NCBI RefSeq assembly: GCF_015863205.1 | Contig: NZ_JACBXQ010000001.1 | Coordinates: forward strand, 434,001-498,000 | Length of the DNA stretch: 64,000 bases | From: Facklamia lactis | GTDB taxonomy: Bacteria; Bacillota; Bacilli; Lactobacillales; Aerococcaceae | Direction of reading: 5' to 3' | In this document: positions 54,182 to 61,993 of the stretch, piece by piece | How the letters are laid out: each line of letters opens with the position of its first letter | Position numbering within the stretch: the first letter of the stretch is position 1 | Made by a program: the position numbers and the translations under genes | Notes under the pieces: model-generated | The model's database searches: none | What the model saw: the letters and a program-made list of their open reading frames with translations, nothing else | Told to the model about the DNA's origin: nothing

Positions 54182-55061
54182 GAACTTTTACCGGATAAGT
54201 CTTAATCGTTTGGAACTCTTGATTCAATTCAATGATTCGAACGCCTCGTTCTTCATCACCATAGGTTTGGTAACCTGAGACATTACCATAAACGAGATGC
54301 AAATCATGGTGCAGGCCTTCAAAATTATTATCATGATCATGCCCCACGAACATCCCCCATACTTCACCATCTAAATACATATTCGCAAAGAGGCCTGTAT
54401 TAAGATAAGGAGCAGAGATGGCCTCATTGGTCTCATGATTCACACCTTCCAGAATATGCTGAGCGGCTTGCCAGTATTCAGGCACAGGAATATGCTGGAA
54501 AACAAGATTTCGTTTAACTCGGTCGCCTTTACGATAGAGGTTAGCAGTCCGATTAAACCATTCTACTTGCTGAGGTTGATTCCAATCATAAATCCCGATC
54601 GGCAAAGGACTAGCCGCCCCTGAATCTAATACATATAAGACATTCTCCACTTGATCTGAATCCGCCGCCAAAATCTCTAGACAATAGCACTCCCGATCAT
54701 CTTCAATAAAAGAGTGTTTCTTATCTGCCTTCTTCTCAACCTCTCGATCAAAAATCGAACGTAAGTCAGATCGAGTGATCACTTCTTCACTGTCATGATT
54801 TCCAAAAGTAACAGCCATTGGAATTTTAGCCTGATCAAAAACCTTTAAAGTCTGCTGATAAACTTGGTAAACATCTTTGACCCCTTCCGACCAGATAATA
54901 TCACCTGTATGGATGATTAGATCCGCATCAAAATAATTTAAAGCATCTTCAATTAACTTAAATGTTCGGTGGTCATCATCATGGAATGGCATATTGCCAA
55001 TATGCGTATCCGTAAATTGTATAATCTTGAATGACCCATCCGCACGATATCTTAATTGCAT
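54165..55061 (-). CDS. Calcineurin-like metallophosphoesterase (Dcr2-like)
   Basis: This 298-residue two-metal phosphoesterase has the motifs in order: FTDTHIG (16-22), TGDIIW (about 52-57), FGNHDSEE (about 86-93), FQHIPVPEY (about 178-186) and GHDHDN (about 229-234). The last resembles the Dcr2/purple-acid-phosphatase-28 group. It has no signal peptide, so it acts in the cytoplasm. The frame is open 114 codons upstream across the permease end. The ATG at 55061 with GGGAG in front starts just before the domain. Its place inside an ABC import operon suggests it cleaves the imported phosphoester. Confidence 0.9.
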   Translation of the reverse strand: MQLRYRADGSFKIIQFTDTHIGNMPFHDDDHRTFKLIEDALNYFDADLIIHTGDIIWSEGVKDVYQVYQQTLKVFDQAKIPMAVTFGNHDSEEVITRSDLRSIFDREVEKKADKKHSFIEDDRECYCLEILAADSDQVENVLYVLDSGAASPLPIGIYDWNQPQQVEWFNRTANLYRKGDRVKRNLVFQHIPVPEYWQAAQHILEGVNHETNEAISAPYLNTGLFANMYLDGEVWGMFVGHDHDNNFEGLHHDLHLVYGNVSGYQTYGDEERGVRIIELNQEFQTIKTYPVKVHEFTS

Positions 55062-55126
55062 AATCTCTCTCCCTCTTTCCTGCATCCTTCCCAATTCTTC
55101 AAAAAAGGAAGCAAGTTTCTTTCCTA

Positions 55127-56029
55127 TTATTCTTTCACCGAACCAATCGTAATTCCTTTGACAAAATACTTCTGAATGAAGGGATACATCAATACAATAG
55201 GTAAAATCACTACAATAATGGTTGCCATCTGAAGTGATTGACCCGTAATTTCCACGGAATCTAACTGCTGATAAGCTGAAGAACCTGATCCAGCCTTCAA
55301 TAGAACATCCGCTAAATTTGCTTGTCGAGTCAACATTTCTTGTAAAATGGTAGCCAAAGGTTTCAATTCTGCTTTTCGAACATAAAAAGATCCGGCAAAC
55401 CAATCATTCCAATGTCCAACCGCCGTAAACAAAGAAACTGTGGCAATCGTCGGTTTAGACATAGGTAAGACAATATCCATAAAAATTTTAAATTCACTCA
55501 TTCCATCAATTCTAGCTGCTTCGACAATTGACATAGGAAGTTGCTTGAAAGAAGATCTCAATAAGAGAATATTCGTCACCGAATACAAACTTGGCAAGAT
55601 ATAGACCCAGAGAGAATTGGTTAACTTCAGTTCACTAAGGACTAAATAATAAGGAATGGTTCCCCCTGAAAACAACATAGTAAAAAAAATAAAAAAAGTA
55701 ATTTGACTCGAAAAAGGAAGACCTGGAATTGTTAAGGCCCAAGCACACATTGCCATTAAGAAAACCCCTAACAAGGTTCCTAGAACCGTCCGAAAGACAG
55801 AGATCCCTAAACCGGTTATTAAGTTATCTTGTTTAAAAACTTCTTGGAAATTTTCCCACGATAAAGCGCGGGGCCAGAACCAAATTCCTCCTGTCGCTGC
55901 ATCTTTTCCTGAGTTAAAGGCTAAAGCCAAAATATGCATGAAAGGTAAAATAATTGCTAAACATAATAAGAAGAGACAAACATGAAAGCCCAAACGCGCC
56001 CATTTACTTGTCTGCATACTTTCAGACAT
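55127..56029 (-). CDS. Carbohydrate ABC transporter permease (LplC/MalG-like)
   Basis: This 300-residue inner-membrane permease of the CUT1 family has six predicted helices. The EAA coupling loop (EAARIDGMSEFKIFMDIVLP, about 188-207) contacts the ATPase. It pairs with the 336-residue permease to form the channel. A perfect stem-loop separates it from the binding-protein gene upstream. Confidence 0.92.
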   Translation of the reverse strand: MSESMQTSKWARLGFHVCLFLLCLAIILPFMHILALAFNSGKDAATGGIWFWPRALSWENFQEVFKQDNLITGLGISVFRTVLGTLLGVFLMAMCAWALTIPGLPFSSQITFFIFFTMLFSGGTIPYYLVLSELKLTNSLWVYILPSLYSVTNILLLRSSFKQLPMSIVEAARIDGMSEFKIFMDIVLPMSKPTIATVSLFTAVGHWNDWFAGSFYVRKAELKPLATILQEMLTRQANLADVLLKAGSGSSAYQQLDSVEITGQSLQMATIIVVILPIVLMYPFIQKYFVKGITIGSVKE

Positions 56030-56049
56030 GATATACCTCCTAAATAGCA

Positions 56050-56071
56050 GAGACTAGCCAAGGCTAGTCTC
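56050..56071 (-). other. Intercistronic stem-loop between binding protein and permease genes
   Basis: A perfect 10-bp inverted repeat (GAGACTAGCC, AA, and complement) has no T-run after it. Such hairpins behind binding-protein genes protect the upstream mRNA from 3' decay, giving excess binding protein over permease. Confidence 0.65.
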
Positions 56072-56112
56072 ATGATCCTCATTATTAGTTCGACGACAAT
56101 TTCTAAAATGGA

Positions 56113-57798
56113 TTAATAGAAAATGACTTCTCCATTTGCCTCTTTTTCCTCTAATAAATCACAGTATTCTTCAATTCCAGCATCGATTAGATCCTTACGT
56201 GCCGCTTCAAGAATTTCTTTTACTTCTTCTTCAGAGGTTGCGTAATAAGCTTTAATGACACTTTCTTCCCAACCATCTAATGCCGCATTCAGGTCGCCTT
56301 CCTCACCTTCATACTCATTCAGATAAGCGCGAGCATATAAACCATCAATAACTTCTTTCTCTTCGTAACGCTTATCATAGTCATAAAGTTCTATAATTTT
56401 CTTAGCAGCTGTATTGGAATCATCGCCACGCACTTTATCACCCCAAGCCGCTTCACCAAATTGTTCCAAATTATTTAAATCCGTATAAGCCAAGTGTTCT
56501 CCCCACCAAGCACGAACTCCACGGAATCCTTCTTTGTTTGCTTCTTCTGGATTCTCTTCTTGAAGTTTCACTAATTCTTCCTTCGGAACAGGCTTTCCTT
56601 CTTCGTCTAAATCGTAATGAACTCCTTCTAAACCATATAAGTAGAGTAACTTCCCTTCTGGACCTGCTAGCCAATCTGCAAAAGCCACTACCTCTTCTGG
56701 ATTTTCAGTTGTAGAAGGAACTGCCCAACCTGCGTAACCGGATTTATATGGCATTACCATGTGATTACTTCCATCTATACGGTTGATTGGACCTAATGGA
56801 ACATATTTTAGATCGCCTACTTCTGGACGATAGCTATGCATATCAGCTGTAATCGCAAACGAACCATTCACAACCCCTTCTGCTGCACGTGTTTCTTCCA
56901 TTGTATAGAATTCTGGATGCATCAAACCATCTTCCATCAAACCATGAACATATTCCACACGCTTCTCAGCATAATCCGTCATGGATTCATGTTTAACTTC
57001 TTCGCCATCTTTCCAGAACTTCTCGCCACCTTCACCTTGCCATACCAAATCATTATAAATGAATGGACGTTCTGATCCACCCCAGACAGTTGGGCCTAAT
57101 GGCATGACAGGACTCCCATTATCATCTTTATAATCCCCTGCTGCAATCTTTTCTAAAAGGTCGCGTAGTTGTTCCGTAGTATTAATTTCTTGAGGATCAA
57201 TTCCTAAATCTTCTGCAATGTCACGACGGATATAAGGACCCCCTACTTGTTTAGTACCTGGATCAGCGGCTTCTTGATCAATTGACATATGCACTAGGTA
57301 AGTCGCGCCTTCTTGATCTTCTCGCATCATAATATTCTCTTTCGTATCACGAGGAAGGTAGCCTTCTTCGAAATACTTGCTATAAGTTGTGCCCTCTTTC
57401 AACATAGGAGCAATATCATGGAACATGCCTTGATTAGAAGCTTGTAATAACAATGGAAATTCTGGTCGGCCAGAATGATTTAAATAGAATGCAATAAAAT
57501 CAGGTAAATCACCTGCTGCTAATCCAGCTGCTAAAGCCTGAACAGAGTCTTCACTGGTTACAGTTTCTAATTTTAATGTAATACCTGTACGCTTCTTAAT
57601 ATATTCAGCAATTTCTGGTGACATAGAATCTACTCCAGCATCTCCTGCCGACTGGAAGACTAAGCCCGTAATCTCACGATCTGCAATAAAGGCATCAGAC
57701 TCTTCTTGGGCACTAATCATCGGTGTCCCACTTGATAAAAGCATTGAGCTAGTTGCAAGCAATGCTAGCCCCTTTTGAAACATTTTTTTCATTAACAT
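56113..57798 (-). CDS. LplA-like extracellular solute-binding protein without a lipobox
   Basis: This 561-residue protein of the SBP_bac_1/LplA group binds oligosaccharide-type ligands for CUT1 importers. The signal peptide (about 1-31, ending MISA-Q) lacks a cysteine, and the only cysteine lies near the C-terminus, so no lipid anchor is possible. The mature part is strongly acidic. The ATG at 57798 is chosen for AAGGGG eight bases before it; the frame is open 18 codons further. It lies between the two permease genes. Confidence 0.88.
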   Translation of the reverse strand: MLMKKMFQKGLALLATSSMLLSSGTPMISAQEESDAFIADREITGLVFQSAGDAGVDSMSPEIAEYIKKRTGITLKLETVTSEDSVQALAAGLAAGDLPDFIAFYLNHSGRPEFPLLLQASNQGMFHDIAPMLKEGTTYSKYFEEGYLPRDTKENIMMREDQEGATYLVHMSIDQEAADPGTKQVGGPYIRRDIAEDLGIDPQEINTTEQLRDLLEKIAAGDYKDDNGSPVMPLGPTVWGGSERPFIYNDLVWQGEGGEKFWKDGEEVKHESMTDYAEKRVEYVHGLMEDGLMHPEFYTMEETRAAEGVVNGSFAITADMHSYRPEVGDLKYVPLGPINRIDGSNHMVMPYKSGYAGWAVPSTTENPEEVVAFADWLAGPEGKLLYLYGLEGVHYDLDEEGKPVPKEELVKLQEENPEEANKEGFRGVRAWWGEHLAYTDLNNLEQFGEAAWGDKVRGDDSNTAAKKIIELYDYDKRYEEKEVIDGLYARAYLNEYEGEEGDLNAALDGWEESVIKAYYATSEEEVKEILEAARKDLIDAGIEEYCDLLEEKEANGEVIFY

Positions 57799-57829
57799 TT
57801 TTCTATCCCCTTTTTTATTTTTTTGAGTA

Positions 57830-58840
57830 CTACCAAACGGCATTATCTCCATATTTATCAGCTACTTTGTTAGCTATCACAGTCAAGACTAAGCCCGCCA
57901 CTCCTTGCATTAAGCCAACTGCCGTGGCAGGTCCATACTTAGCCTGCTCCAGTCCTGTCTTCACAATATAGGTATCAATGGTTTCAGATACGGTGTAATT
58001 ACCTGGATTTTGCATTAAATAAATTTGATCAAAGCCAGCCGTCAAAATCCCTCCTAAAGAGAGGATAAATAATATCATGATCGTGCCTCTGATTCCCGGC
58101 AAAGTCACAAAACGGGTTTGCTTCAACCGGCTTGCCCCATCAATCGCTGCTGCCTCATAAAGTGAAGGAGAAATTCCCATAATCGCAGCAAAATAAATAA
58201 TAGAATCCCAGCCAATATTCTTCCATAAATAGGACATAAACACAGCTGGATAGAAAAATTGCGTATCCATCATCCAGAATTTAGAGCCATCCGATAGATT
58301 CAAATCGCGCAAAAGCACATTGATTAGGCCCGTATCAGGCGCTAACAAACGATTAACAATCCCTACAACTACCACCCAAGAAATAAAATAAGGTAAATAT
58401 GAGATCGATTGATAGAGGCTTCGTAACCGTGCTTGCTTAATTTCGTTCAACATCAAGGCTAATAAGATCGGAAAAGGTAAGTAGAGAAACAACTTAATCA
58501 AGGAAATGATCAGAGTATTCCGAAGGTACATGCCTGTTTCTCGATCCGCAAAAAAATCTTTAAAATAGTCCAAACCTGCCCACTCATCACCATACATACC
58601 AGAAGTAAAACTAAATTCTCGAAAAGCCAAAACAATCCCTGTCATCGGCCAATATGAGAACAATAAAAAGAAAATAATAGCCGGTAATAACATTAAGTAG
58701 AAGACACCATATTTGCGCCATCTTTCTTTAAAAGAAAGCTTATTAGGACGAAAGTTCGGATCTTCCGAATGACTGATTTCTGTTGTCGCTTTGCCTGAAT
58801 ATCGAGTAAAAAGTTTAAAGACATTTTTTTCTTTTTCCAA
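57830..58840 (-). CDS. Carbohydrate ABC transporter permease (LplB/UgpA-like)
   Basis: This 336-residue CUT1 permease has a cytoplasmic N-terminus of about 40 residues and six membrane helices. The EAA loop EAAAIDGASRLKQTRFVTLP lies at about 234-253. It is encoded 12 bases after the ATPase and 31 bases before the binding protein. Confidence 0.92.
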   Translation of the reverse strand: MEKEKNVFKLFTRYSGKATTEISHSEDPNFRPNKLSFKERWRKYGVFYLMLLPAIIFFLLFSYWPMTGIVLAFREFSFTSGMYGDEWAGLDYFKDFFADRETGMYLRNTLIISLIKLFLYLPFPILLALMLNEIKQARLRSLYQSISYLPYFISWVVVVGIVNRLLAPDTGLINVLLRDLNLSDGSKFWMMDTQFFYPAVFMSYLWKNIGWDSIIYFAAIMGISPSLYEAAAIDGASRLKQTRFVTLPGIRGTIMILFILSLGGILTAGFDQIYLMQNPGNYTVSETIDTYIVKTGLEQAKYGPATAVGLMQGVAGLVLTVIANKVADKYGDNAVW

Positions 58841-58852
58841 ATTCAGCCCTCC

Positions 58853-59986
58853 CTATATCGAAATCGAAGCAGGCTGTTTAGCAGGTGTCAAGAGGACTCT
58901 TTGTTCTGTATCACCATCAAAAAAGTGTACATAGTCAAAATCCAACACCCAATCTTCTGCTTGTCCCCGATCAAAGGCTTCTAAGGTAAAGAGCTTCGCA
59001 ACCATAGGCTGACCAGCCATATCGAAGTGAACCAAGGTCTCACTTCCTAGCATTTCCGCTAATTTTATCTCACTCGAGAAAGAATAACTCTGTTCTGAAT
59101 GATCCCTTTCACGAGCTAGGTGAATATTTTCTGGACGAATACCGAGGGTCATGGTTTTGTGTAAATACCCCTTATTGATTAAATCATCCAAAATCGTTTC
59201 TGGAATGGGCAACCCCCAATTCTCACGCATGAGTCCCTGAGGAGTAATCTCAACTTCGATAAAATTCATCGCAGGAGATCCCATAAAGCCAGCTACAAAC
59301 TTATTATCCGGATCTAAATACAGCTCTCTTGGACTTCCTACTTGCTGAATAAAGCCATTATTCATAATCACGATTCGATCCGCCATCGTCATGGCTTCCA
59401 CCTGGTCATGCGTCACATAAACAGTCGTAATGCCTAGATCACGGGTTAATTGTATGATTTCGGCCCGCGTTTGTCCCCGCAATTTCGCATCCAAATTAGA
59501 AAGAGGTTCATCCATTAAGAATACTTTAGGTTTACGCGCAATGGCCCGTCCGAGAGCGACTCTTTGACGTTGTCCTCCTGATAATTCTTTGGGTAACCTC
59601 TCCAAAAAATCTTCAAGCCCAATACTCTTGGCTACTTCTTCCACCCGCTGATCGATCTCACTCTGACCCATCTTTTTCATTTTTAGACCAAATCCCATAT
59701 TTTCCGCTACGGTCATATGAGGATAAAGGGCATAATTCTGAAACACCATCGCAATATTTCGATCCTTGGGATGAATATGATTCACTTTCTCCCCATCAAT
59801 ATAGATTTCACCGGCTGTAATATCTTCCAATCCTGCTATCATTCGCAAGGTTGTGGATTTCCCACAGCCTGATGGCCCGACAAATACGACAAATTCTCCA
59901 TCTTCAATCGTTAAATTGAGATTCGTCACGGCATGGATCCCAGGAAGGTAATCTTTATATATATTACGTAATTCAATACCCGACAC
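58853..59986 (-). CDS. UgpC/MsmX-type ABC ATPase
   Basis: This 377-residue ATPase energises the CUT1 importer encoded downstream. It has Walker A GPSGCGKST (37-45), signature LSGGQ (135-139) and Walker B VFLMDEP (156-162). A C-terminal TOBE-type regulatory domain (about 240-370) is also present. It is the first gene of a seven-gene operon. Many Firmicutes use a single distant MsmX for all such importers; a dedicated copy here suggests independent control, which fits the Pho-box repeats upstream. Confidence 0.95.
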   Translation of the reverse strand: MSGIELRNIYKDYLPGIHAVTNLNLTIEDGEFVVFVGPSGCGKSTTLRMIAGLEDITAGEIYIDGEKVNHIHPKDRNIAMVFQNYALYPHMTVAENMGFGLKMKKMGQSEIDQRVEEVAKSIGLEDFLERLPKELSGGQRQRVALGRAIARKPKVFLMDEPLSNLDAKLRGQTRAEIIQLTRDLGITTVYVTHDQVEAMTMADRIVIMNNGFIQQVGSPRELYLDPDNKFVAGFMGSPAMNFIEVEITPQGLMRENWGLPIPETILDDLINKGYLHKTMTLGIRPENIHLARERDHSEQSYSFSSEIKLAEMLGSETLVHFDMAGQPMVAKLFTLEAFDRGQAEDWVLDFDYVHFFDGDTEQRVLLTPAKQPASISI

Positions 59987-60050
59987 ATGGTCCCTCCTTC
60001 AGCATATTTCTTGTCTACTCATTCGACAAAATATAGCTTAACAGGCGATT

Positions 60051-60088
60051 GTAAATAACATGTAAATTTTGCGTAAAGTTTTAGTAAA
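60051..60088 (-). promoter_or_regulatory. Four-repeat Pho box upstream of the ABC operon
   Basis: GTAAA on the plus strand (TTTAC on the minus) occurs at 60051, 60062, 60073 and 60084, exactly 11 bp apart. PhoP-type regulators bind direct TTAACA/TTTACA-like repeats with this spacing. The last repeat (TTTACA) can serve as a -35 with TATTTT 16 bases on. It lies about 65 bases before the ATPase gene. Confidence 0.8.
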
Positions 60089-60182
60089 GTTGGGAAATTA
60101 TTGGCATATAAACTTATACTAGAAAAAAGAATATTTTTAATCGAATTTTGTAAATAAACATTTTTTTGATAAAACACAAAAT

Positions 60183-60226
60183 AAAAAAGAGCTTTCACCT
60201 CACGGGTTCGTGCAGGCTAAGCTCTT
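60183..60226 (-). terminator. Terminator of the PHP metallohydrolase gene
   Basis: On the minus strand an outer AAGAGCTT/AAGCTCTT stem with an inner CCTGCACG/CGTG-AGG stem ends in TTTTTATTTT. It separates the PHP gene from the ABC operon, so each needs its own promoter. Confidence 0.85.
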
Positions 60227-60239
60227 GCTATCTGATTTC

Positions 60240-61703
60240 TTACTGATGATAGATCGAATTAGTAAACATGATTAAAAAATTATTTTTATCGCGAATTTCA
60301 AGTCTCAATAGTGAAAAACTTTCCATCTTCACAGAGGTATTGATCACATATTTATCATTGTCACTAATAAACACTTTTAAATTCTCCTTGGCTGACTTCA
60401 AAAAGATTTGGTCTCCTTCTTCTAATTTAGTAAGGACAATGTCGACTTGCCAAGTTGAAGCATGATTTATTCGATCTCCTAATTGGTAGCAATCGTTGAC
60501 TACCATCTTTTCCAAATTAGGTCGTAAGCTTGCATATGAGCGTCCGAGACGGTGAGCCGATAAGACCTCCTCTAAACTAGCCTGGTTAGGTAACAAAAAG
60601 TAAGTGTAGGCCAGCCTTTCATCAGGATGAGAAGCTCGATGCCAATCTTGACCACAATGTCCGCTCAATTCATATCCTTGTGCTAACAAATCTGTCCACG
60701 CTTGATATGCCATCTTATTCGATTCGGATAAGTGAGGATTAGGAGAATTCCATACCTCAATCGCGTCAACATTCGAGAGGTCCGTCACCTGATAGTCCCA
60801 ATGACAGCCCGTACACCAAGGATTTCCCTGATCAAAGGGATGGGCAATGGTGATATTGACTGGCCAGTCTTTGAGTTGCGCAATATAAGACTCAAAATTT
60901 CCCAAATTAACCTCCGTCCAATTATGGAAAAGATATTCTGGACGCCCATGTAAAAGAAAATGACCATAAAAAGTGGTAAATTCCAAACCGGGAATGAGCT
61001 GGACATCTGTTTGATAATAATCATTGATTTGTATTTCATCAATGGCTGTGATCGTATTATGGTCAGTAATCGCTAGCCAATCAAGTGCTCGAGCTTGAGC
61101 TTCTGTCATAATTTCCTCTGCCGTCTGATCAGCATCAGAATGAATCGTATGTGCATGTAATTCCGCCTTAGCAAACGTCCACGAACGATCACTTAAGGGA
61201 CGCTCACGTTGACGTTGACCTGAGACTACTTTTGTTAATACTTCCGCTCGCTTCACTTGCCAATCCTCTTTTGAGTAGCCCACCACCTCTAGACTCCCCT
61301 TCAGCTCAGGTGAGAATAATCCATGACAAGAGATCACCACTTGCCAGTTTCCAGCAAGCAAGGGCCCCTCTACAAAACCGAGTGAAGCCTCCTGCTCGCC
61401 TATCCGAATTTCTTGCTCTTGATTAAAATAATGGTGAGCCCCCCGAAAACGCTCTGGATCATTGACGGATAAAGTCAACAAATTACGAAAAGCATCACCT
61501 TTTTGTAATTTATCTCTGGCAATACCCTCTCTTTCAAAACAAGGAATTAAATGATCATAGTTAGACTCTACCAAGGGATCATAAGTAAAACGTATCTCTA
61601 ACTGATCCACAGCTGCTGGCAGGTAGAACTCGTAAGTAATGTGTGACTGGTGGCTCGACTGATAAAGGACAAAATCTTGTTTAAATAATTGCTTTTTATT
61701 CAT
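60240..61703 (-). CDS. CehA/McbA-like PHP-domain metallohydrolase
   Basis: This 487-residue protein has an N-terminal beta-rich region (about 1-170), then a PHP (polymerase and histidinol phosphatase) domain. The metal-binding motifs are ELHAHTIHSD (181-190; His183, His185), TDHN (213-216), GLEFTTF (239-245), a later AHPFDQG and GQDWH. A C-terminal beta domain of about 90 residues follows. There is no signal peptide. CehA/McbA proteins hydrolyse phosphate or carbamate esters. Its own Pho-type repeats upstream, and the Pho-box ABC operon downstream, point to organophosphate cleavage. Confidence 0.85.
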   Translation of the reverse strand: MNKKQLFKQDFVLYQSSHQSHITYEFYLPAAVDQLEIRFTYDPLVESNYDHLIPCFEREGIARDKLQKGDAFRNLLTLSVNDPERFRGAHHYFNQEQEIRIGEQEASLGFVEGPLLAGNWQVVISCHGLFSPELKGSLEVVGYSKEDWQVKRAEVLTKVVSGQRQRERPLSDRSWTFAKAELHAHTIHSDADQTAEEIMTEAQARALDWLAITDHNTITAIDEIQINDYYQTDVQLIPGLEFTTFYGHFLLHGRPEYLFHNWTEVNLGNFESYIAQLKDWPVNITIAHPFDQGNPWCTGCHWDYQVTDLSNVDAIEVWNSPNPHLSESNKMAYQAWTDLLAQGYELSGHCGQDWHRASHPDERLAYTYFLLPNQASLEEVLSAHRLGRSYASLRPNLEKMVVNDCYQLGDRINHASTWQVDIVLTKLEEGDQIFLKSAKENLKVFISDNDKYVINTSVKMESFSLLRLEIRDKNNFLIMFTNSIYHQ

Positions 61704-61815
61704 AAAATGGCCCTTCTTTCCTTTTGATGGTCGTAAGAATTTATTCGGCTATGACAAAATTCACAACACTCTTCAACAGTTTAGACTTCTATTATTAATA
61801 AGAGATAAATTAAGC

Positions 61816-61862
61816 GTAAAATTTATGTAAATATTCTACAGATATTGTAAATTTTATGTTAA
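61816..61862 (-). promoter_or_regulatory. Two paired Pho-box repeats upstream of the PHP gene
   Basis: Minus-strand TTTAC/TTAAC copies lie at plus positions 61816, 61827, 61847 and 61858 (read as GTAAA, GTAAA, GTAAA, GTTAA). They form two pairs, each 11 bp apart, with a degenerate CTACA at 61837 between them. The TTTACG repeat nearest the gene is 17 bases from TAATAA, a possible -10. The array also lies about 75 bases upstream of the divergent M20 gene promoter. Confidence 0.7.
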
Positions 61863-61938
61863 GACAATTGAATGTCGCTTAAAAGGACCTCGTCTTGTCA
61901 TCTTTTAGACTTTCTATAGCCATCACTAATCTTATTAA

Positions 61939-61967
61939 TTGATGGTCATCAACTTGCTCGTTATAAT
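61939..61967 (+). promoter_or_regulatory. Promoter of the M20 deacylase gene
   Basis: TTGATG (61939-61944), a 17-base spacer and TATAAT (61962-61967) lie 26 bases before the ATG. Confidence 0.8.
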
Positions 61968-61993
61968 AAGATTATCCTAAAGGAGGAATGAAT

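Noticed and set aside
54165-55403. Longer 412-residue version of the metallophosphoesterase
   Set aside because: The extra 114 residues overlap the upstream permease gene in another frame and show no domain; GGGAG-ATG at 55061 matches the domain start.
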